64,000 nucleotides of DNA from Microbacterium trichothecenolyticum (GTDB taxonomy: Bacteria > Actinomycetota > Actinomycetes > Actinomycetales > Microbacteriaceae): NCBI RefSeq assembly GCF_030818955.1, contig NZ_JAUTBF010000001.1, positions 3,658,001 through 3,722,000 of the forward strand, in the 5' to 3' direction. The position numbers and the translations under genes are program-made. The notes under the pieces are model-generated. The model made no database searches, had not been told where the DNA came from, and saw only the letters and a list, made by a program, of their open reading frames with translations. This document shows positions 8,579 through 17,614 of this stretch, in pieces. The first letter of the stretch is position 1. Each line of letters opens with the position of its first letter.

Positions 8579-9136
8579 ATGTCCGGTGTGACGACGGCGA
8601 GACCGGCGGGTGTCGGCGCTGGAGAGCGCCGGCGGCTGCTCCGTGAGATCCGGATCTGCCTGGGGGTCGTCGTCGCGGGCCTGCTGGTCAGTGGGGTCAC
8701 CGCTTTTCCGCTTCGCGAGGAGCTCTCGTTCGCGAGCGGTGTGCTCGCACGCGTAGGGGCCGCCTCGTTGGCGCCCGAGGCGGTCGGGTGGGTCGATCGT
8801 GTGTCGGAAGGGTTGGATGCCACGGCCGCGGCGTACCCGTTCATCGCCTACGGCACCGACTGGTTGGCGTTCGCGCATCTGCTCATCGCGGTCGCCTTCC
8901 TCGGGCCGCTGCGCGACCCGGTCCGCAACGTGTGGGTGACGGCGTGGGGCGTCATCGCCTGTGCCGGTATCGTCCCGCTCGCCCTCATCGCGGGGAGTTT
9001 CCGGGGCCTTCCGTTCGGCTGGCAGGTGATCGACATGTCGTTCGGCGTCGTCGCCGCCGTTCCGCTCGTGCTCGCCCTGGTCTGGACGCGACGGCTGGAG
9101 CGGTCGTTCTCGAAGACGACGGTGACCGCCCGATAG
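8579..9136 (+). CDS. Uncharacterised four-TM membrane protein
   Basis: The 185-residue product has a cytoplasmic basic N-terminus, hydrophobic segments at about 26-46, 99-116, 122-142 and 153-172, and a long loop between the first and second. I do not recognise a named family; similar small membrane proteins occur in Microbacteriaceae. ATG 8579 is preceded by GGGAAGGGG. The 5' leader contains the heptamer repeat. It is followed by another small membrane-protein gene with its own promoter. Confidence 0.75.
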   Translation: MSGVTTARPAGVGAGERRRLLREIRICLGVVVAGLLVSGVTAFPLREELSFASGVLARVGAASLAPEAVGWVDRVSEGLDATAAAYPFIAYGTDWLAFAHLLIAVAFLGPLRDPVRNVWVTAWGVIACAGIVPLALIAGSFRGLPFGWQVIDMSFGVVAAVPLVLALVWTRRLERSFSKTTVTAR

Positions 9137-9139
9137 GCT
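9134..9139 (+). promoter_or_regulatory. -10 box upstream of gene at 9202
   Basis: TAGGCT overlaps the TAG stop of the preceding gene and lies 62 nt before the GTG start at 9202, leaving a leader that carries a ribosome site (CAGGAGT). Confidence 0.4.
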
Positions 9140-9201
9140 GAGACCCGCCTCGTCCCGTTCTGTGGCCCGGCGCCCCTCGCTCGACGACCACAGGAGTCTC
9201 C

Positions 9202-9597
9202 GTGTCGAACGCACTCGACGCCCTCATCGAGATCTTCACGTGGGTGGGGTTGGGTGGCGGCATCCTGCTGGCGTTCATCGCGGTGGTGCTGCTGTTGGCC
9301 GACGGCACGTGGGTGTCCGCCCGAGCCGTGGTCGAGGTCGTCGACGGCCGTCGCGTCGTGCGCTGGTTCGACGAGGGCGGGGGAGTGAACGAGGCTCCGC
9401 TGTCGCCGCACGACGACGCGCGCGTGGGTGACGACGATATGGCCGACATCTTCTTCCGTCGGGGGACGCCGAATCGTATGCGGTTGACGCGGTCGTCGCC
9501 GACGGTACGGTTCGTCTCGCTGTTGTCGGCGGGCGTGCTCGCTCTGGGTGCGGTGTCGTTCATCGCGTCGATCGTGGTGCTCTTCGTGCGGGGGTGA
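9202..9597 (+). CDS. Small two-TM membrane protein, function unknown
   Basis: The 131-residue product has TM segments at about 10-33 and 104-128 separated by an acidic loop with a VNEAPLSPHDDARVGDDDMA stretch. GTG 9202 has CAGGAGT at a good distance. I do not recognise the family. It ends about 40 bp before the MmpL operator. Confidence 0.7.
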   Translation: MSNALDALIEIFTWVGLGGGILLAFIAVVLLLADGTWVSARAVVEVVDGRRVVRWFDEGGGVNEAPLSPHDDARVGDDDMADIFFRRGTPNRMRLTRSSPTVRFVSLLSAGVLALGAVSFIASIVVLFVRG

Positions 9598-9612
9598 GGG
9601 GTTGACGCCACG

Positions 9613-9643
9613 GGCATATCGCTAGATAAGCTAGCTATATGCC
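9613..9643 (+). promoter_or_regulatory. Palindromic operator overlapping promoter and start of the MmpL gene
   Basis: GGCATATCGCTAG at 9613-9625 and CTAGCTATATGCC at 9631-9643 form an inverted repeat with one mismatched pair around a 5-nt centre. It covers a TANNNT -10 box (TAAGCT, 9627-9632) and the ATG at 9639, 6 nt after that box; TTGACG at 9602-9607 is a possible -35. A bound repressor would block both promoter and start of a leaderless mRNA. TetR- or MarR-type control is likely, but no such regulator gene is adjacent. Confidence 0.65.
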
Positions 9644-11906
9644 TGTGGAGCCTGCCTCGAACCGTCCTTCCTCGACACATTCCGCGCCCCGCGGCGACCG
9701 CCGTCGCCGCGCGGCCCCGAGGGTCTCGCGGTGGCTGCGCATCGGCATCCCGAGCGTGCTCGTGCTGCTGTGGGTGGTGGGCGGATCCATCGGCGGGCCG
9801 TTCTTCGGCAGAGTCGACCAGGTCGCCACGAACGACCAGTCATCGTTCCTGCCGCAGTCGGCAGATGCCACGAAGGTCAGCGAGCGGCTCACCGACTTCA
9901 CCGGTAGCGACACGATCCCCGCCCTCGTCGTGGCCGCCACCGATGACGGCAGCAGCCTCACCGACGCCCAGCGGACCGCGCTGCAGACGCTCGCCACCGA
10001 CGTCGCCTCGACCGACGGGGTGACGGGTCAGGCGTCGCCCCCTGTCGTGTCCGCCGACGGGCAGGCGGCGCAGATCTTCGTGCCCATCGACAGCGGGAGT
10101 GAGGTGCGAGAGGTCGTCGAGCAGATTCGCGAGCGGGTCGGCGCCGATCTTCCCTCCGGCGTCGAGGCCTGGGTCACCGGACCGGCCGGTTTCACCGCCG
10201 ACCTGGTCAAGGGCTTCCTCGGTATCGACGGCCTGCTGCTGGTCGTGGCCCTCGTCGCCGTGTTCGTCATCCTCGTCGTGGTCTACCGCTCGCCGCTGCT
10301 GCCGCTGCTCGTTCTGCTGACCTCGGTCTTCGCGCTGTGCGTGGCGCTGCTGACGGTGTGGTGGCTCGCGTACGCGGGGGTCGTGGTGCTGAACGGGCAG
10401 GTGCAGGGCATTCTGTTCATCCTGGTCATCGGAGCCGCCACCGACTACGCGCTGCTCTACGTCGCCCGCTTCCGCGAGGCGATCGGAGAGGGCGAGGGCC
10501 GGTGGGATGCCACGATCCGGGCGTGGAAGGGAGCGGTCGAGCCGATCCTCGCATCGGGGGGCACAGTGATCGCGGGCCTGCTCTGCCTGTTGCTGTCGGA
10601 TCTCGCGACCAACCGGGCGCTGGGACCCATCGCATCGATCGGCATCGCCTTCGCGGTGCTGGCGGCCCTCACCTTCCTGCCGGCTCTGCTCGCGCTCGTC
10701 GGGCGCGCCGCGTTCTGGCCGTTCGCGCCTCGACCCGGCGCCGCGACGATCCCGGCCGACCTCACCGCCCCCGTGACGGGCGTGTGGGCACGCCAGGCCC
10801 GCTTCGTCGCCCGTCGCTCACGACCGGTGTGGATCGTGTGCACCCTGGTGCTGTTGACCGCGTGCGTCGGCGTCACGCAGCTGCGCGCCGACGGCGTGCC
10901 GGCGAGCGACCTCGTGCTCGGTGCGTCCGAGGCGCGCGAGGGCCAAGCCGCCCTGGCCGAGCACTTCCCGGGCGGATCCGGCAGCCCGGCGTACGTGCTG
11001 GTGCCGGAGGACCGCGCGGCCGAGGCCGTCGCCGTGCTCGACGCGGCCGCGGGCATCGACAGCGTCGCCGTGCTCTCCACCGAGGCCCCCGGCGGGCAGG
11101 CGCCCGTCGCCGTCACCGACGGTCGCCTGCAGACCACGGCGGTCGGCGCGCCCGGAACCCCGGCGCCGGCTCCGACCGTCTCCGACGGCGACGTGCTGCT
11201 CGCCGCCACTCTCGCTGACACCGTTGATTCGCCGGCCGCCGACGACACCGTCCGCGCCCTACGCGCCGATCTGAGCACCGCCCTCGGCGAGGGCACGGCC
11301 CTGGTGGGCGGGGTGACGGCGACCGACATCGACTCGATCGACACGTCGATCCGCGACCGCACCCTCATCATCCCGCTCGTGCTCGTCGTCATCCTGCTGA
11401 TCCTCATGGCGCTGCTGCGCTCGATCGTCGCGCCGCTGATCCTGATCGGCACCGTGATCGTGTCGTTTGGGGCGGCGCTGGGGGTGAGCGCAGTGGTGTT
11501 CGACGGCGTCTTCGACTTCCCCGGCGCCGACCCCTCCGTTCCGCTGTACGGGTTCGTGTTCCTCGTCGCCCTGGGCGTCGACTACAACATCTTCCTCATG
11601 TCGCGCGTGCGCGAGGAATCCCTCGTCCACGGCACGCGCGCCGGCATCCTGCGGGGACTCGTGGCCACGGGCGGGGTCATCACCTCCGCCGGTCTCGTGT
11701 TGGCCGCGACCTTTGCCGCGCTCGGCGTCATCCCGATCCTGTTCCTCGCGCAGATCGCGTTCATCGTCGCCTTCGGTGTGCTGCTGGACACCTTCGTCGT
11801 GCGGTCACTGCTGGTGCCGGCGCTCGCGTACGACCTGGGGCGCCGGATCTGGTGGCCGTCGACGCTCGGCCGCACGGATGCCGACGCGCGTAGGCTCGGA
11901 GCATGA
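9639..11906 (+). CDS. MmpL/RND-family exporter
   Basis: A 755-residue integral membrane protein with the MmpL duplication: an N-terminal TM, an extracellular domain (about 60-185), five TM segments (about 190-360), a second TM and extracellular domain (about 390-565), and five more TM segments to the end. Proton-motive RND pumps of this group export lipids, drugs or other hydrophobic compounds. The dyad operator over the start suggests tight, inducer-dependent expression, as often seen for drug-responsive pumps. ATG 9639 fits the leaderless spacing. The stop overlaps the start of the nicotinamidase-like gene by ATGA. Confidence 0.88.
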   Translation: MPVEPASNRPSSTHSAPRGDRRRRAAPRVSRWLRIGIPSVLVLLWVVGGSIGGPFFGRVDQVATNDQSSFLPQSADATKVSERLTDFTGSDTIPALVVAATDDGSSLTDAQRTALQTLATDVASTDGVTGQASPPVVSADGQAAQIFVPIDSGSEVREVVEQIRERVGADLPSGVEAWVTGPAGFTADLVKGFLGIDGLLLVVALVAVFVILVVVYRSPLLPLLVLLTSVFALCVALLTVWWLAYAGVVVLNGQVQGILFILVIGAATDYALLYVARFREAIGEGEGRWDATIRAWKGAVEPILASGGTVIAGLLCLLLSDLATNRALGPIASIGIAFAVLAALTFLPALLALVGRAAFWPFAPRPGAATIPADLTAPVTGVWARQARFVARRSRPVWIVCTLVLLTACVGVTQLRADGVPASDLVLGASEAREGQAALAEHFPGGSGSPAYVLVPEDRAAEAVAVLDAAAGIDSVAVLSTEAPGGQAPVAVTDGRLQTTAVGAPGTPAPAPTVSDGDVLLAATLADTVDSPAADDTVRALRADLSTALGEGTALVGGVTATDIDSIDTSIRDRTLIIPLVLVVILLILMALLRSIVAPLILIGTVIVSFGAALGVSAVVFDGVFDFPGADPSVPLYGFVFLVALGVDYNIFLMSRVREESLVHGTRAGILRGLVATGGVITSAGLVLAATFAALGVIPILFLAQIAFIVAFGVLLDTFVVRSLLVPALAYDLGRRIWWPSTLGRTDADARRLGA
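11891..11896 (+). promoter_or_regulatory. -10 box of leaderless nicotinamidase-like gene
   Basis: TAGGCT inside the end of the MmpL gene, 6 nt before ATG 11903. The gene can therefore be transcribed independently of the MmpL gene as a leaderless mRNA. Confidence 0.55.
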
Positions 11907-12481
11907 CCCGGGCGCTGTTCATCGTCGACGTACAGAACGACTTCACCGAGCACGGTGCGCTGGGCGTCGAGGGGGGAGATGCGGTGGCGGAACGCATCTC
12001 GCGCTACCTGGACGCTCACGCCGACGACTACGCGGTCGTCGTCGCCTCGCGCGACTGGCACAACGCCGACGACGACAACGGGGGCCATTTCTCGGCCACA
12101 CCGGATTTCGTCGACACCTGGCCGGTGCACTGCGTCGCCGGGACGCCCGGCGCCGCGTACGACGACGTCTTCGACACCACGCGTGTGACGCACCACCTCA
12201 AGAAGGGTCAGGGGCGACCCGCCTACTCGCTGTTCGAGGGCGTGTCAGACGACGGTGAGACGGCCGCGACGATCCTCGACCGGTACGGCATCCGCGACAT
12301 CGACCTCGTCGGTATCGCCACCGACTACTGCGTGCGCGCCTCGAGTCTCGACGCGCTCGCCGCGGGCAGGGGCGTGCGCGTGCTCACCGACCTGATCGCC
12401 GGCGTCCATCCCGCCTCGAGCGCCGCGGCCCTGGCCGAGGTGGCCGAGGCCGGTGCGCAGCTCACGCACTCTCCGCGATGA
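11903..12481 (+). CDS. Nicotinamidase / isochorismatase-family hydrolase
   Basis: The 192-residue protein has the catalytic triad of PncA-type enzymes: Asp9 (IVDVQNDF), Lys100 or Lys101 (HHLKKGQ) and Cys143 (ATDYCVRAS). It also has metal ligands in SRDWHN (Asp51, His53) and GGHF (His62). Such enzymes deamidate nicotinamide to nicotinate for NAD salvage. The fit to PncA is good, though other isochorismatase-like hydrolases cannot be excluded. Its last 20 bp overlap the convergent histidine kinase gene. Confidence 0.88.
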   Translation: MTRALFIVDVQNDFTEHGALGVEGGDAVAERISRYLDAHADDYAVVVASRDWHNADDDNGGHFSATPDFVDTWPVHCVAGTPGAAYDDVFDTTRVTHHLKKGQGRPAYSLFEGVSDDGETAATILDRYGIRDIDLVGIATDYCVRASSLDALAAGRGVRVLTDLIAGVHPASSAAALAEVAEAGAQLTHSPR

Positions 12482-13484
12482 CGTCGTCGGCGCGCGGGAT
12501 CGTGATCGTGACGGTGGTCCCCGCGCCCGGCTCGCTCGCGATCCGCAGTGCCCCGCCGTGGGCGGAGACCACTTGCCCCACGCTGGCGAGTCCGAGCCCG
12601 CTCCCGCCGTCGTTGTTGTCGGCGTAGCGCCCGCGTTGCCCTTCGGCGGTGATCGTCGACAGGTCGTCGGGATGGATGCCACGACCGTGATCGCGTACGC
12701 GCACGACGGCGCCTTCGTCGGTCTCGAACAGGTCGATCTCGATGAGGTCGTCGGAGTACTTCGCCGCGTTCTCGAGCACGTTGGCGACCGCGCGGCGCAG
12801 CCCCAGCACGTCGCCGACGACGGGGACGGCGTCGATGTGCGCGAAGACGACGCGCGTGATCCCTTCGCCCGGCAGAACGAGGGAGACCGCCTCGCGCGTG
12901 ATGCGTTCGAGTGTCGTGCGCCGCTGCCCGCGGTCGGGGGTCGCGGTGACCTCGGCGAGAAGCGCCTGAGCCATCGCGACGAGGTGGTCGCTCGCCTCGC
13001 CGGCCAGGCCCACGAGACGGTGGCCGGGCAGCTCTTCGGCGATCAGGTCGAGGTATCCGCGCAGGGCCGTCGCCGGCGACAGCAGGTCGTGCGCGAAGGT
13101 GCGCTGCAGGGCGGCGCGCTGGTCGGCATCCCGCTTCTCGCTCGTGAGGTCGCGCACGATCTTCACGAAGCCCAGCACCTGGCCCTGATCGCTGCGGATC
13201 GCCGAGATCGTCACGCGCGCCCAGAACTCGCTGCCGTCCTGGCGCACCCGCCAGCCGGTGTCTTCGACGTGCCCGTCGCGCTGCGCTGACGCGAGCAACC
13301 GGTCGGGAACGCCTCGGCGACGATCCTCTTCGCGGTAGAAGCGCGAGAAGTGGGATCCGACGATCTCGGCCTCGGTGTAGCCCTTGATGAGCTGCGCACC
13401 GAGGTTCCACCCGCGCACGAACCCGCCGCTGTCGATCTTGACGATGGCGAAGAGGTCGACCTGGTGGTCCCAGTCGGTCGGCAT
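12462..13484 (-). CDS. PAS-domain sensor histidine kinase, orphan
   Basis: With the ATG at 13484 the protein has 340 residues: a PAS domain (about 8-115, including SHFSRFYREEDR), a HisKA helix with the phosphoacceptor His132 in FAHDLLSP, and an HATPase domain with N box NVLENAAKYS (235-244), G1 box DHGRGI and G2 box GSGLGLASV. There are no TM segments, so it senses a cytosolic signal. No response regulator gene is adjacent. The frame is open further upstream and a start at an upstream GTG (about 13552) is possible; neither has a strong ribosome site. The 3' end overlaps the nicotinamidase-like gene tail to tail. Confidence 0.85.
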   Translation of the reverse strand: MPTDWDHQVDLFAIVKIDSGGFVRGWNLGAQLIKGYTEAEIVGSHFSRFYREEDRRRGVPDRLLASAQRDGHVEDTGWRVRQDGSEFWARVTISAIRSDQGQVLGFVKIVRDLTSEKRDADQRAALQRTFAHDLLSPATALRGYLDLIAEELPGHRLVGLAGEASDHLVAMAQALLAEVTATPDRGQRRTTLERITREAVSLVLPGEGITRVVFAHIDAVPVVGDVLGLRRAVANVLENAAKYSDDLIEIDLFETDEGAVVRVRDHGRGIHPDDLSTITAEGQRGRYADNNDGGSGLGLASVGQVVSAHGGALRIASEPGAGTTVTITIPRADDVIAESA

Positions 13485-13681
13485 GGAACGACGCAGGGCA
13501 ACGGGTCGCGGCTCAGCCGCGTCGGCGGCGGGAGATGGGATCACGAGTGTCTCGCTCTCGGCGGTGCTCAGGAATGCACGCGCGAACGGATCGGGGTGCT
13601 TGCTGAAGGCACCGTCCGATGATGCCCGCCAACCCGTCCCCGGCGACAGTGATTGACAAGACCGTCTCGCTCCCCATCGGC

Positions 13682-15268
13682 TCAGGACACCGTCACGAGC
13701 GTGCGCTGCCAGCCACTGGATCCGTCGGGTGCGATCGGGGCGGATTGCTCGATCTGCACGTTGCCCTGCTTGTCGGTCGCTCGCACGGCGATGTAGTGCG
13801 TACCCGCCTCGGCGGTCCAGTCGAACTTCCACTGCACCCACGACTGGTCGTTGATGGGCGTCGAGAGCTGCGTCTGCTGCCAGTCGCCGTTGTCGATGCG
13901 CACTTCGACCTTCTGCACGCCGATCGGCTGTGCCCAGGCCATCCCGGCGACGGTCACGGCGCCCGCCGGAACGGGGGATCCGATCTTGGGCGTGTCCACG
14001 CGCGACGACATCTTGATGGGCGCCTCGGCGGAGTATCCGCGCGGGGTCCAGTACGCCTCGTCCCTGTCGAAGCGGGTCACGGTGAGCTTGGTCACCCACT
14101 TCGTCGCCGACACGTAGCCGTACAGTCCGGGTACGACCATGCGCACGGGAAAGCCGTGCTCGAACGGCAACGGCTCGCCGTTCATGGCGACGGCGAAGAT
14201 GGCATCCAGGTTGTCGTCGGTCAGCGACGACAGGGGAGTGGATGCCGTGTACCCGTCGACGCTCTCGGAGAGCACCATGTCGGCGTCGGCCTGCACGCCG
14301 GCCATGCGCAGCACGTCGCGGATGGGGACGCCGGTCCAGATGGCGTTGCCGACGAGGTTGCCGCCGACCTCGTTCGAGACGCACGTGAGCGTCACTCCAT
14401 ACTCGTCGAGTCCCATGCTCACCAGGTCGTCGAAGCTCAGCTCGACCGGGGTGTCGACCATTCCCTCGATCGACAGGCGCCACGTCGTGGGGTCGACGTT
14501 CGGCACCGTGAGGGCGGTGTCGACGCGGTAGAAGTCGGCGTTGGGCGTGATGATCGGGCTCAGCCCAGGGATGTTCCAGCTCGCGCCCTCGGGCACGGTC
14601 ACGGTGGTGCGAGCCGACGGAAGGCGCAGTGCCTCGCGCGCGGCGGCGACGGAGCCGGCCGTGGCGTTCAGCACACGGGCGCCGACTCCGACCACGACGG
14701 CGCCGATGGCGGTGAGCCCGGTGAAGAGCAGAAAGCTGCGACGATCGGTGGCGCGGGCGTCGGCGTCGTCGGTTTTCGCGGCGGTCATCCAGCGCCGCAA
14801 GCGGGCGACCGAGAAGACGATCACGACCACGCCGGCGATCGTGCCCAGCACCGGGGGCAGCCAGGCGAGCGCGCCGGCGCCGGCGCGCGTGATGATCGCG
14901 ACGGTCGCGAGCACGCCGCCGATGCCGATGAGCACCGCGCCCGTGGGCCGGAAGCGGTACTGCAGGACGCCGGCGACGGCCGCGGCGACCGCGGCCCCGA
15001 GCCCGACTCCCACCAGAAGGGCGATCTTGTCGGTCTCGCCGAACAGCGTGATCGCGAGTTCCTTGAGGGGACGCGGCACGATATCGACGATGAAAGATCC
15101 GACCGCCAGCACCGGGCTCGCCGAGCGGGCGAACAGCGCCGCGAACAGTTCCGCCACGGCGAGCAGGGCGGCCGCCGACACGATCCCGGCGAACGCGGCC
15201 CACGGCCATGCGCGGGGGGTGCGCGTCTTCGCCCGGGTGTCGTTCGTGGCCGCGGTGTCGGTCGTCAT
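13682..15268 (-). CDS. Membrane-anchored molybdopterin-dependent oxidoreductase (sulfite oxidase family)
   Basis: The 528-residue protein has an N-terminal membrane part with about five TM segments (22-48, 52-75, 82-103, 107-128, 138-158), a further TM near 180-200, and an extracytoplasmic molybdopterin domain. Cys296 in LTCVSNEVGGN is the expected molybdenum ligand. A C-terminal immunoglobulin-like dimerisation domain (about 420-528) completes the sulfite oxidase layout. The natural substrate is not clear from sequence; YedY-like reductases and sulfite oxidases share the fold. ATG 15268 is the start giving the expected N-terminus. The gene is close to but probably separate from the upstream DMT exporter gene. 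Confidence 0.88.
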   Translation of the reverse strand: MTTDTAATNDTRAKTRTPRAWPWAAFAGIVSAAALLAVAELFAALFARSASPVLAVGSFIVDIVPRPLKELAITLFGETDKIALLVGVGLGAAVAAAVAGVLQYRFRPTGAVLIGIGGVLATVAIITRAGAGALAWLPPVLGTIAGVVVIVFSVARLRRWMTAAKTDDADARATDRRSFLLFTGLTAIGAVVVGVGARVLNATAGSVAAAREALRLPSARTTVTVPEGASWNIPGLSPIITPNADFYRVDTALTVPNVDPTTWRLSIEGMVDTPVELSFDDLVSMGLDEYGVTLTCVSNEVGGNLVGNAIWTGVPIRDVLRMAGVQADADMVLSESVDGYTASTPLSSLTDDNLDAIFAVAMNGEPLPFEHGFPVRMVVPGLYGYVSATKWVTKLTVTRFDRDEAYWTPRGYSAEAPIKMSSRVDTPKIGSPVPAGAVTVAGMAWAQPIGVQKVEVRIDNGDWQQTQLSTPINDQSWVQWKFDWTAEAGTHYIAVRATDKQGNVQIEQSAPIAPDGSSGWQRTLVTVS

Positions 15269-15309
15269 GGCATCCCTCGTTCCTGCTCGCCGCGCACGCG
15301 CGGATCGCC

Positions 15310-16251
15310 TCACTCTCTCTTCGGAGCGGCGGGGCGATCGGATGCCGTGGCGGGCGACAGCGTGAACACGGCGACGCCCGCGGCGATGAGCGCCATTGCG
15401 ATCGCGAGCCCCGAGGTGAGGGGTTCGTGCAGCAGGGGGACGGCGACCGCCGCGGTCAGGACGGGGCTGAGCGCTCCCGCCGTCGCGGTGATGCTGCTGC
15501 CGAGGTTCTTCACCGCGATCACGTAGCACGCCGTCGACAGCAGGCCGGTGCCGACGCCCTGCACGAGCGCGTACCAGCCGAACCCGGACAGATCGGCGGT
15601 TCCCGCCAGAATGCGCGACGGTAGGAAGCCGGTCGTCGCCAGTGCGAGCGCGGCGATCGTCGAGGTGACCGAGACGATCAGGATGACTCCGATGGGGTCC
15701 AGGCGCGTGCGGGCGAGGCCCAGCGTGTACAGGGCCCACACCAGACCCGCCGTGACGAGGACGCAGATACCGCCGATGTCGGCGGTGCCGCCGGTGAGCA
15801 GAGCGCTCGCGGCGACCCCCGCGACGACCGCGAGCAACGCCAGCAGGCGTCGGCCGCGGATCACCGTGCCCTCGCGCAGGAACAGCAGGATGGCGACGAA
15901 CAGGGGCACCGTCCCCGGAACGAGGAGCCCGGTGAGTGCGGCCGAGGTGAGGTGGGCCCCCTCGGCGAACAGCAGGAAATGGGGGAGGCCCGCGAGCAGG
16001 ACCAGGGCGATCACGAGGGGGCGTTCCGTGCGCAGTGCCCGCACCGTGCGCGGGAGGAAGGGTGAGAGCAGCAGCGCGGGCACGGCGAAACGGGCGAGGG
16101 CGGCGTCGACCGTCGTGAGACCGGCGGTCTCGAGCGCGCGCGTCGACAGCGCGAAGGCCGCCCAGAGCGTCACGACCGCGGCGAGAGCCGCACCCCCGAC
16201 GAACAGGCGCGGCGAGAGGCTCGGGCGGCGGGCGAGGGCGAAGGTGGTCAC
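15310..16251 (-). CDS. EamA/DMT-family transporter
   Basis: Ten hydrophobic segments in 313 residues, organised as two EamA repeats, mark a drug/metabolite transporter, usually an exporter of amino acids or other metabolites. GTG 16251 is the first in-frame start with the expected N-terminus. It is divergent from an Lrp/AsnC regulator 80 bp away, a common pairing for amino-acid exporters, so the regulator probably controls it in response to an amino acid. Confidence 0.85.
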   Translation of the reverse strand: MTTFALARRPSLSPRLFVGGAALAAVVTLWAAFALSTRALETAGLTTVDAALARFAVPALLLSPFLPRTVRALRTERPLVIALVLLAGLPHFLLFAEGAHLTSAALTGLLVPGTVPLFVAILLFLREGTVIRGRRLLALLAVVAGVAASALLTGGTADIGGICVLVTAGLVWALYTLGLARTRLDPIGVILIVSVTSTIAALALATTGFLPSRILAGTADLSGFGWYALVQGVGTGLLSTACYVIAVKNLGSSITATAGALSPVLTAAVAVPLLHEPLTSGLAIAMALIAAGVAVFTLSPATASDRPAAPKRE

Positions 16252-16331
16252 GAGTCGACGCTAAAGACTTCCGCCCCGCAGTCGATTGCGAATATTGCTG
16301 AGAATACGTTCACATTGGCAGAATCTGCTAC

Positions 16332-16802
16332 ATGCACGATCTCGATAGCATCGACCTCCTGATTCTGCGCGAGTTGCAGCACGACGGGCGTCTCACCAAC
16401 CAGGAGCTCGCCGACCGCGTCGGCCTCTCGCCCTCACCGTGTCTGCGCCGCGTGCGGCACCTCGAGCAGACGGGGGTGATCGAGGGCTACCGCGCTGTCG
16501 TGTCGCCGAAGGCCGTGGCGCTGCCCATCACCGCCTTCGTGCGCCTCCGACTCGCTTCTCACGAAGGCGCGACCGTCGATGCCGTGGAGGAGCGCCTGCG
16601 CAGCATCCCGCACATCGTCGAGGCGCACCTGCTCGCCGGTGACTGGGACTACCTCGTGCGCATCGTGGTGCCGAGCTTCGACGCGTACGAGCGGCTGTTG
16701 CGCGAGCATCTGCGGGGGATCCCCTCGATCGCGTCCATCGACACCACCTTCGCCTTCGGCGTGACCAAGCCTGTCTCGCCCCTGCCCCTCGACGCCCGCT
16801 GA
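16332..16802 (+). CDS. Lrp/AsnC-family transcriptional regulator
   Basis: A 156-residue protein with an N-terminal winged helix-turn-helix (about 5-60: LTNQELADRVGLSPSPCLRRVRHL spans recognition and turn) and a C-terminal RAM ligand-binding domain (about 68-145) with the GDWDYLVRIVV strand. Members form octamers that sense amino acids. The divergent DMT transporter is the likely target. No strong Shine-Dalgarno is present before ATG 16332. Confidence 0.9.
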   Translation: MHDLDSIDLLILRELQHDGRLTNQELADRVGLSPSPCLRRVRHLEQTGVIEGYRAVVSPKAVALPITAFVRLRLASHEGATVDAVEERLRSIPHIVEAHLLAGDWDYLVRIVVPSFDAYERLLREHLRGIPSIASIDTTFAFGVTKPVSPLPLDAR

Positions 16803-16909
16803 GCGCGCGCGGCGCTCGCCGCGCCGGAGTCGACCGTCGTGCGTCGCTACGATGTGACCAGCCCGCGGTCATGGCATCCGGGATCACTCGGACGAGAGGA
16901 CGCCGCCAC

Positions 16910-17608
16910 GTGGACGACATCGCCCGGTGGGCTGCGGCCCTGATGACGATGATCGGTCTCGGGCTCACCCTCGGACTCAACCCGGCGCTGTACGGAGCGA
17001 CGGCCGAGATGCTCGCGCAGAACACGCGCATCGCCGCCCGCATGGCGTGGATGATCGGCGGCCTCGCGAGCGGAGCGACCCTGCTGTACGTGCTGTTGCA
17101 GAGCTTCGATCCCGCCGAGTTCGTCGCCGTCGCCCAACGGCGCACCGCCGAGGCGGTCTTGGACCGACGGGTCGATCTCACCGCCGGAGCGCTGTTCCTG
17201 GTCGGCGCGGCCGCCATGGCGTGGTGGAAAGTGAGGGTGCCGATCCGGCCGCGTGCGCGCACACCCGCGAAATCGCGCTCCCGCTCCTGGAGCTACTACG
17301 TGCTGGGGATCAGCTGTTCGGTCATCGGTTTCACCACCCTGCCGATCATGTACATGACCGGCAGGGTCGCCGACGGCGTCAGTGACCACCCGCTGCTGCG
17401 CTGGCTGGCGTACGCCGTGTTCCTCGTGGCGCTGGCCGCGCCCTTCGTGCTGCTCGCCACCGCGTGGGTGCACTTTCCGACCACGGCCGCCCGGGTGAAC
17501 CGCGTGTACACCCGAGTGATCGACATGGATCACCGGTGGGTGTACGCCGCCGTGCTCGGCGTCGCCGGCGTCGCGTGCCTCGTGCTGGGCGTGATGCCCT
17601 GGCGCTGA
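16910..17608 (+). CDS. Six-TM membrane protein, function unknown
   Basis: The 232-residue product has hydrophobic segments at about 5-27, 38-60, 84-103, 124-146, 160-185 and 205-228. I chose GTG 16910 because ACGAGAGGA is well placed at 16893-16901; an upstream ATG at 16871 would add a basic, non-family-like extension. I do not recognise a named family, although the layout resembles small LysE- or GAP-like transporters. It is convergent with the small gene at 17615. Confidence 0.7.
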   Translation: MDDIARWAAALMTMIGLGLTLGLNPALYGATAEMLAQNTRIAARMAWMIGGLASGATLLYVLLQSFDPAEFVAVAQRRTAEAVLDRRVDLTAGALFLVGAAAMAWWKVRVPIRPRARTPAKSRSRSWSYYVLGISCSVIGFTTLPIMYMTGRVADGVSDHPLLRWLAYAVFLVALAAPFVLLATAWVHFPTTAARVNRVYTRVIDMDHRWVYAAVLGVAGVACLVLGVMPWR

Positions 17609-17614
17609 CGTCGG

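Noticed and set aside
16252..16331. AT-rich partial dyad around 16288-16298 as an AsnC operator
   Set aside because: Only the central AATATT is symmetric; flanks do not match, so it is no better than chance.
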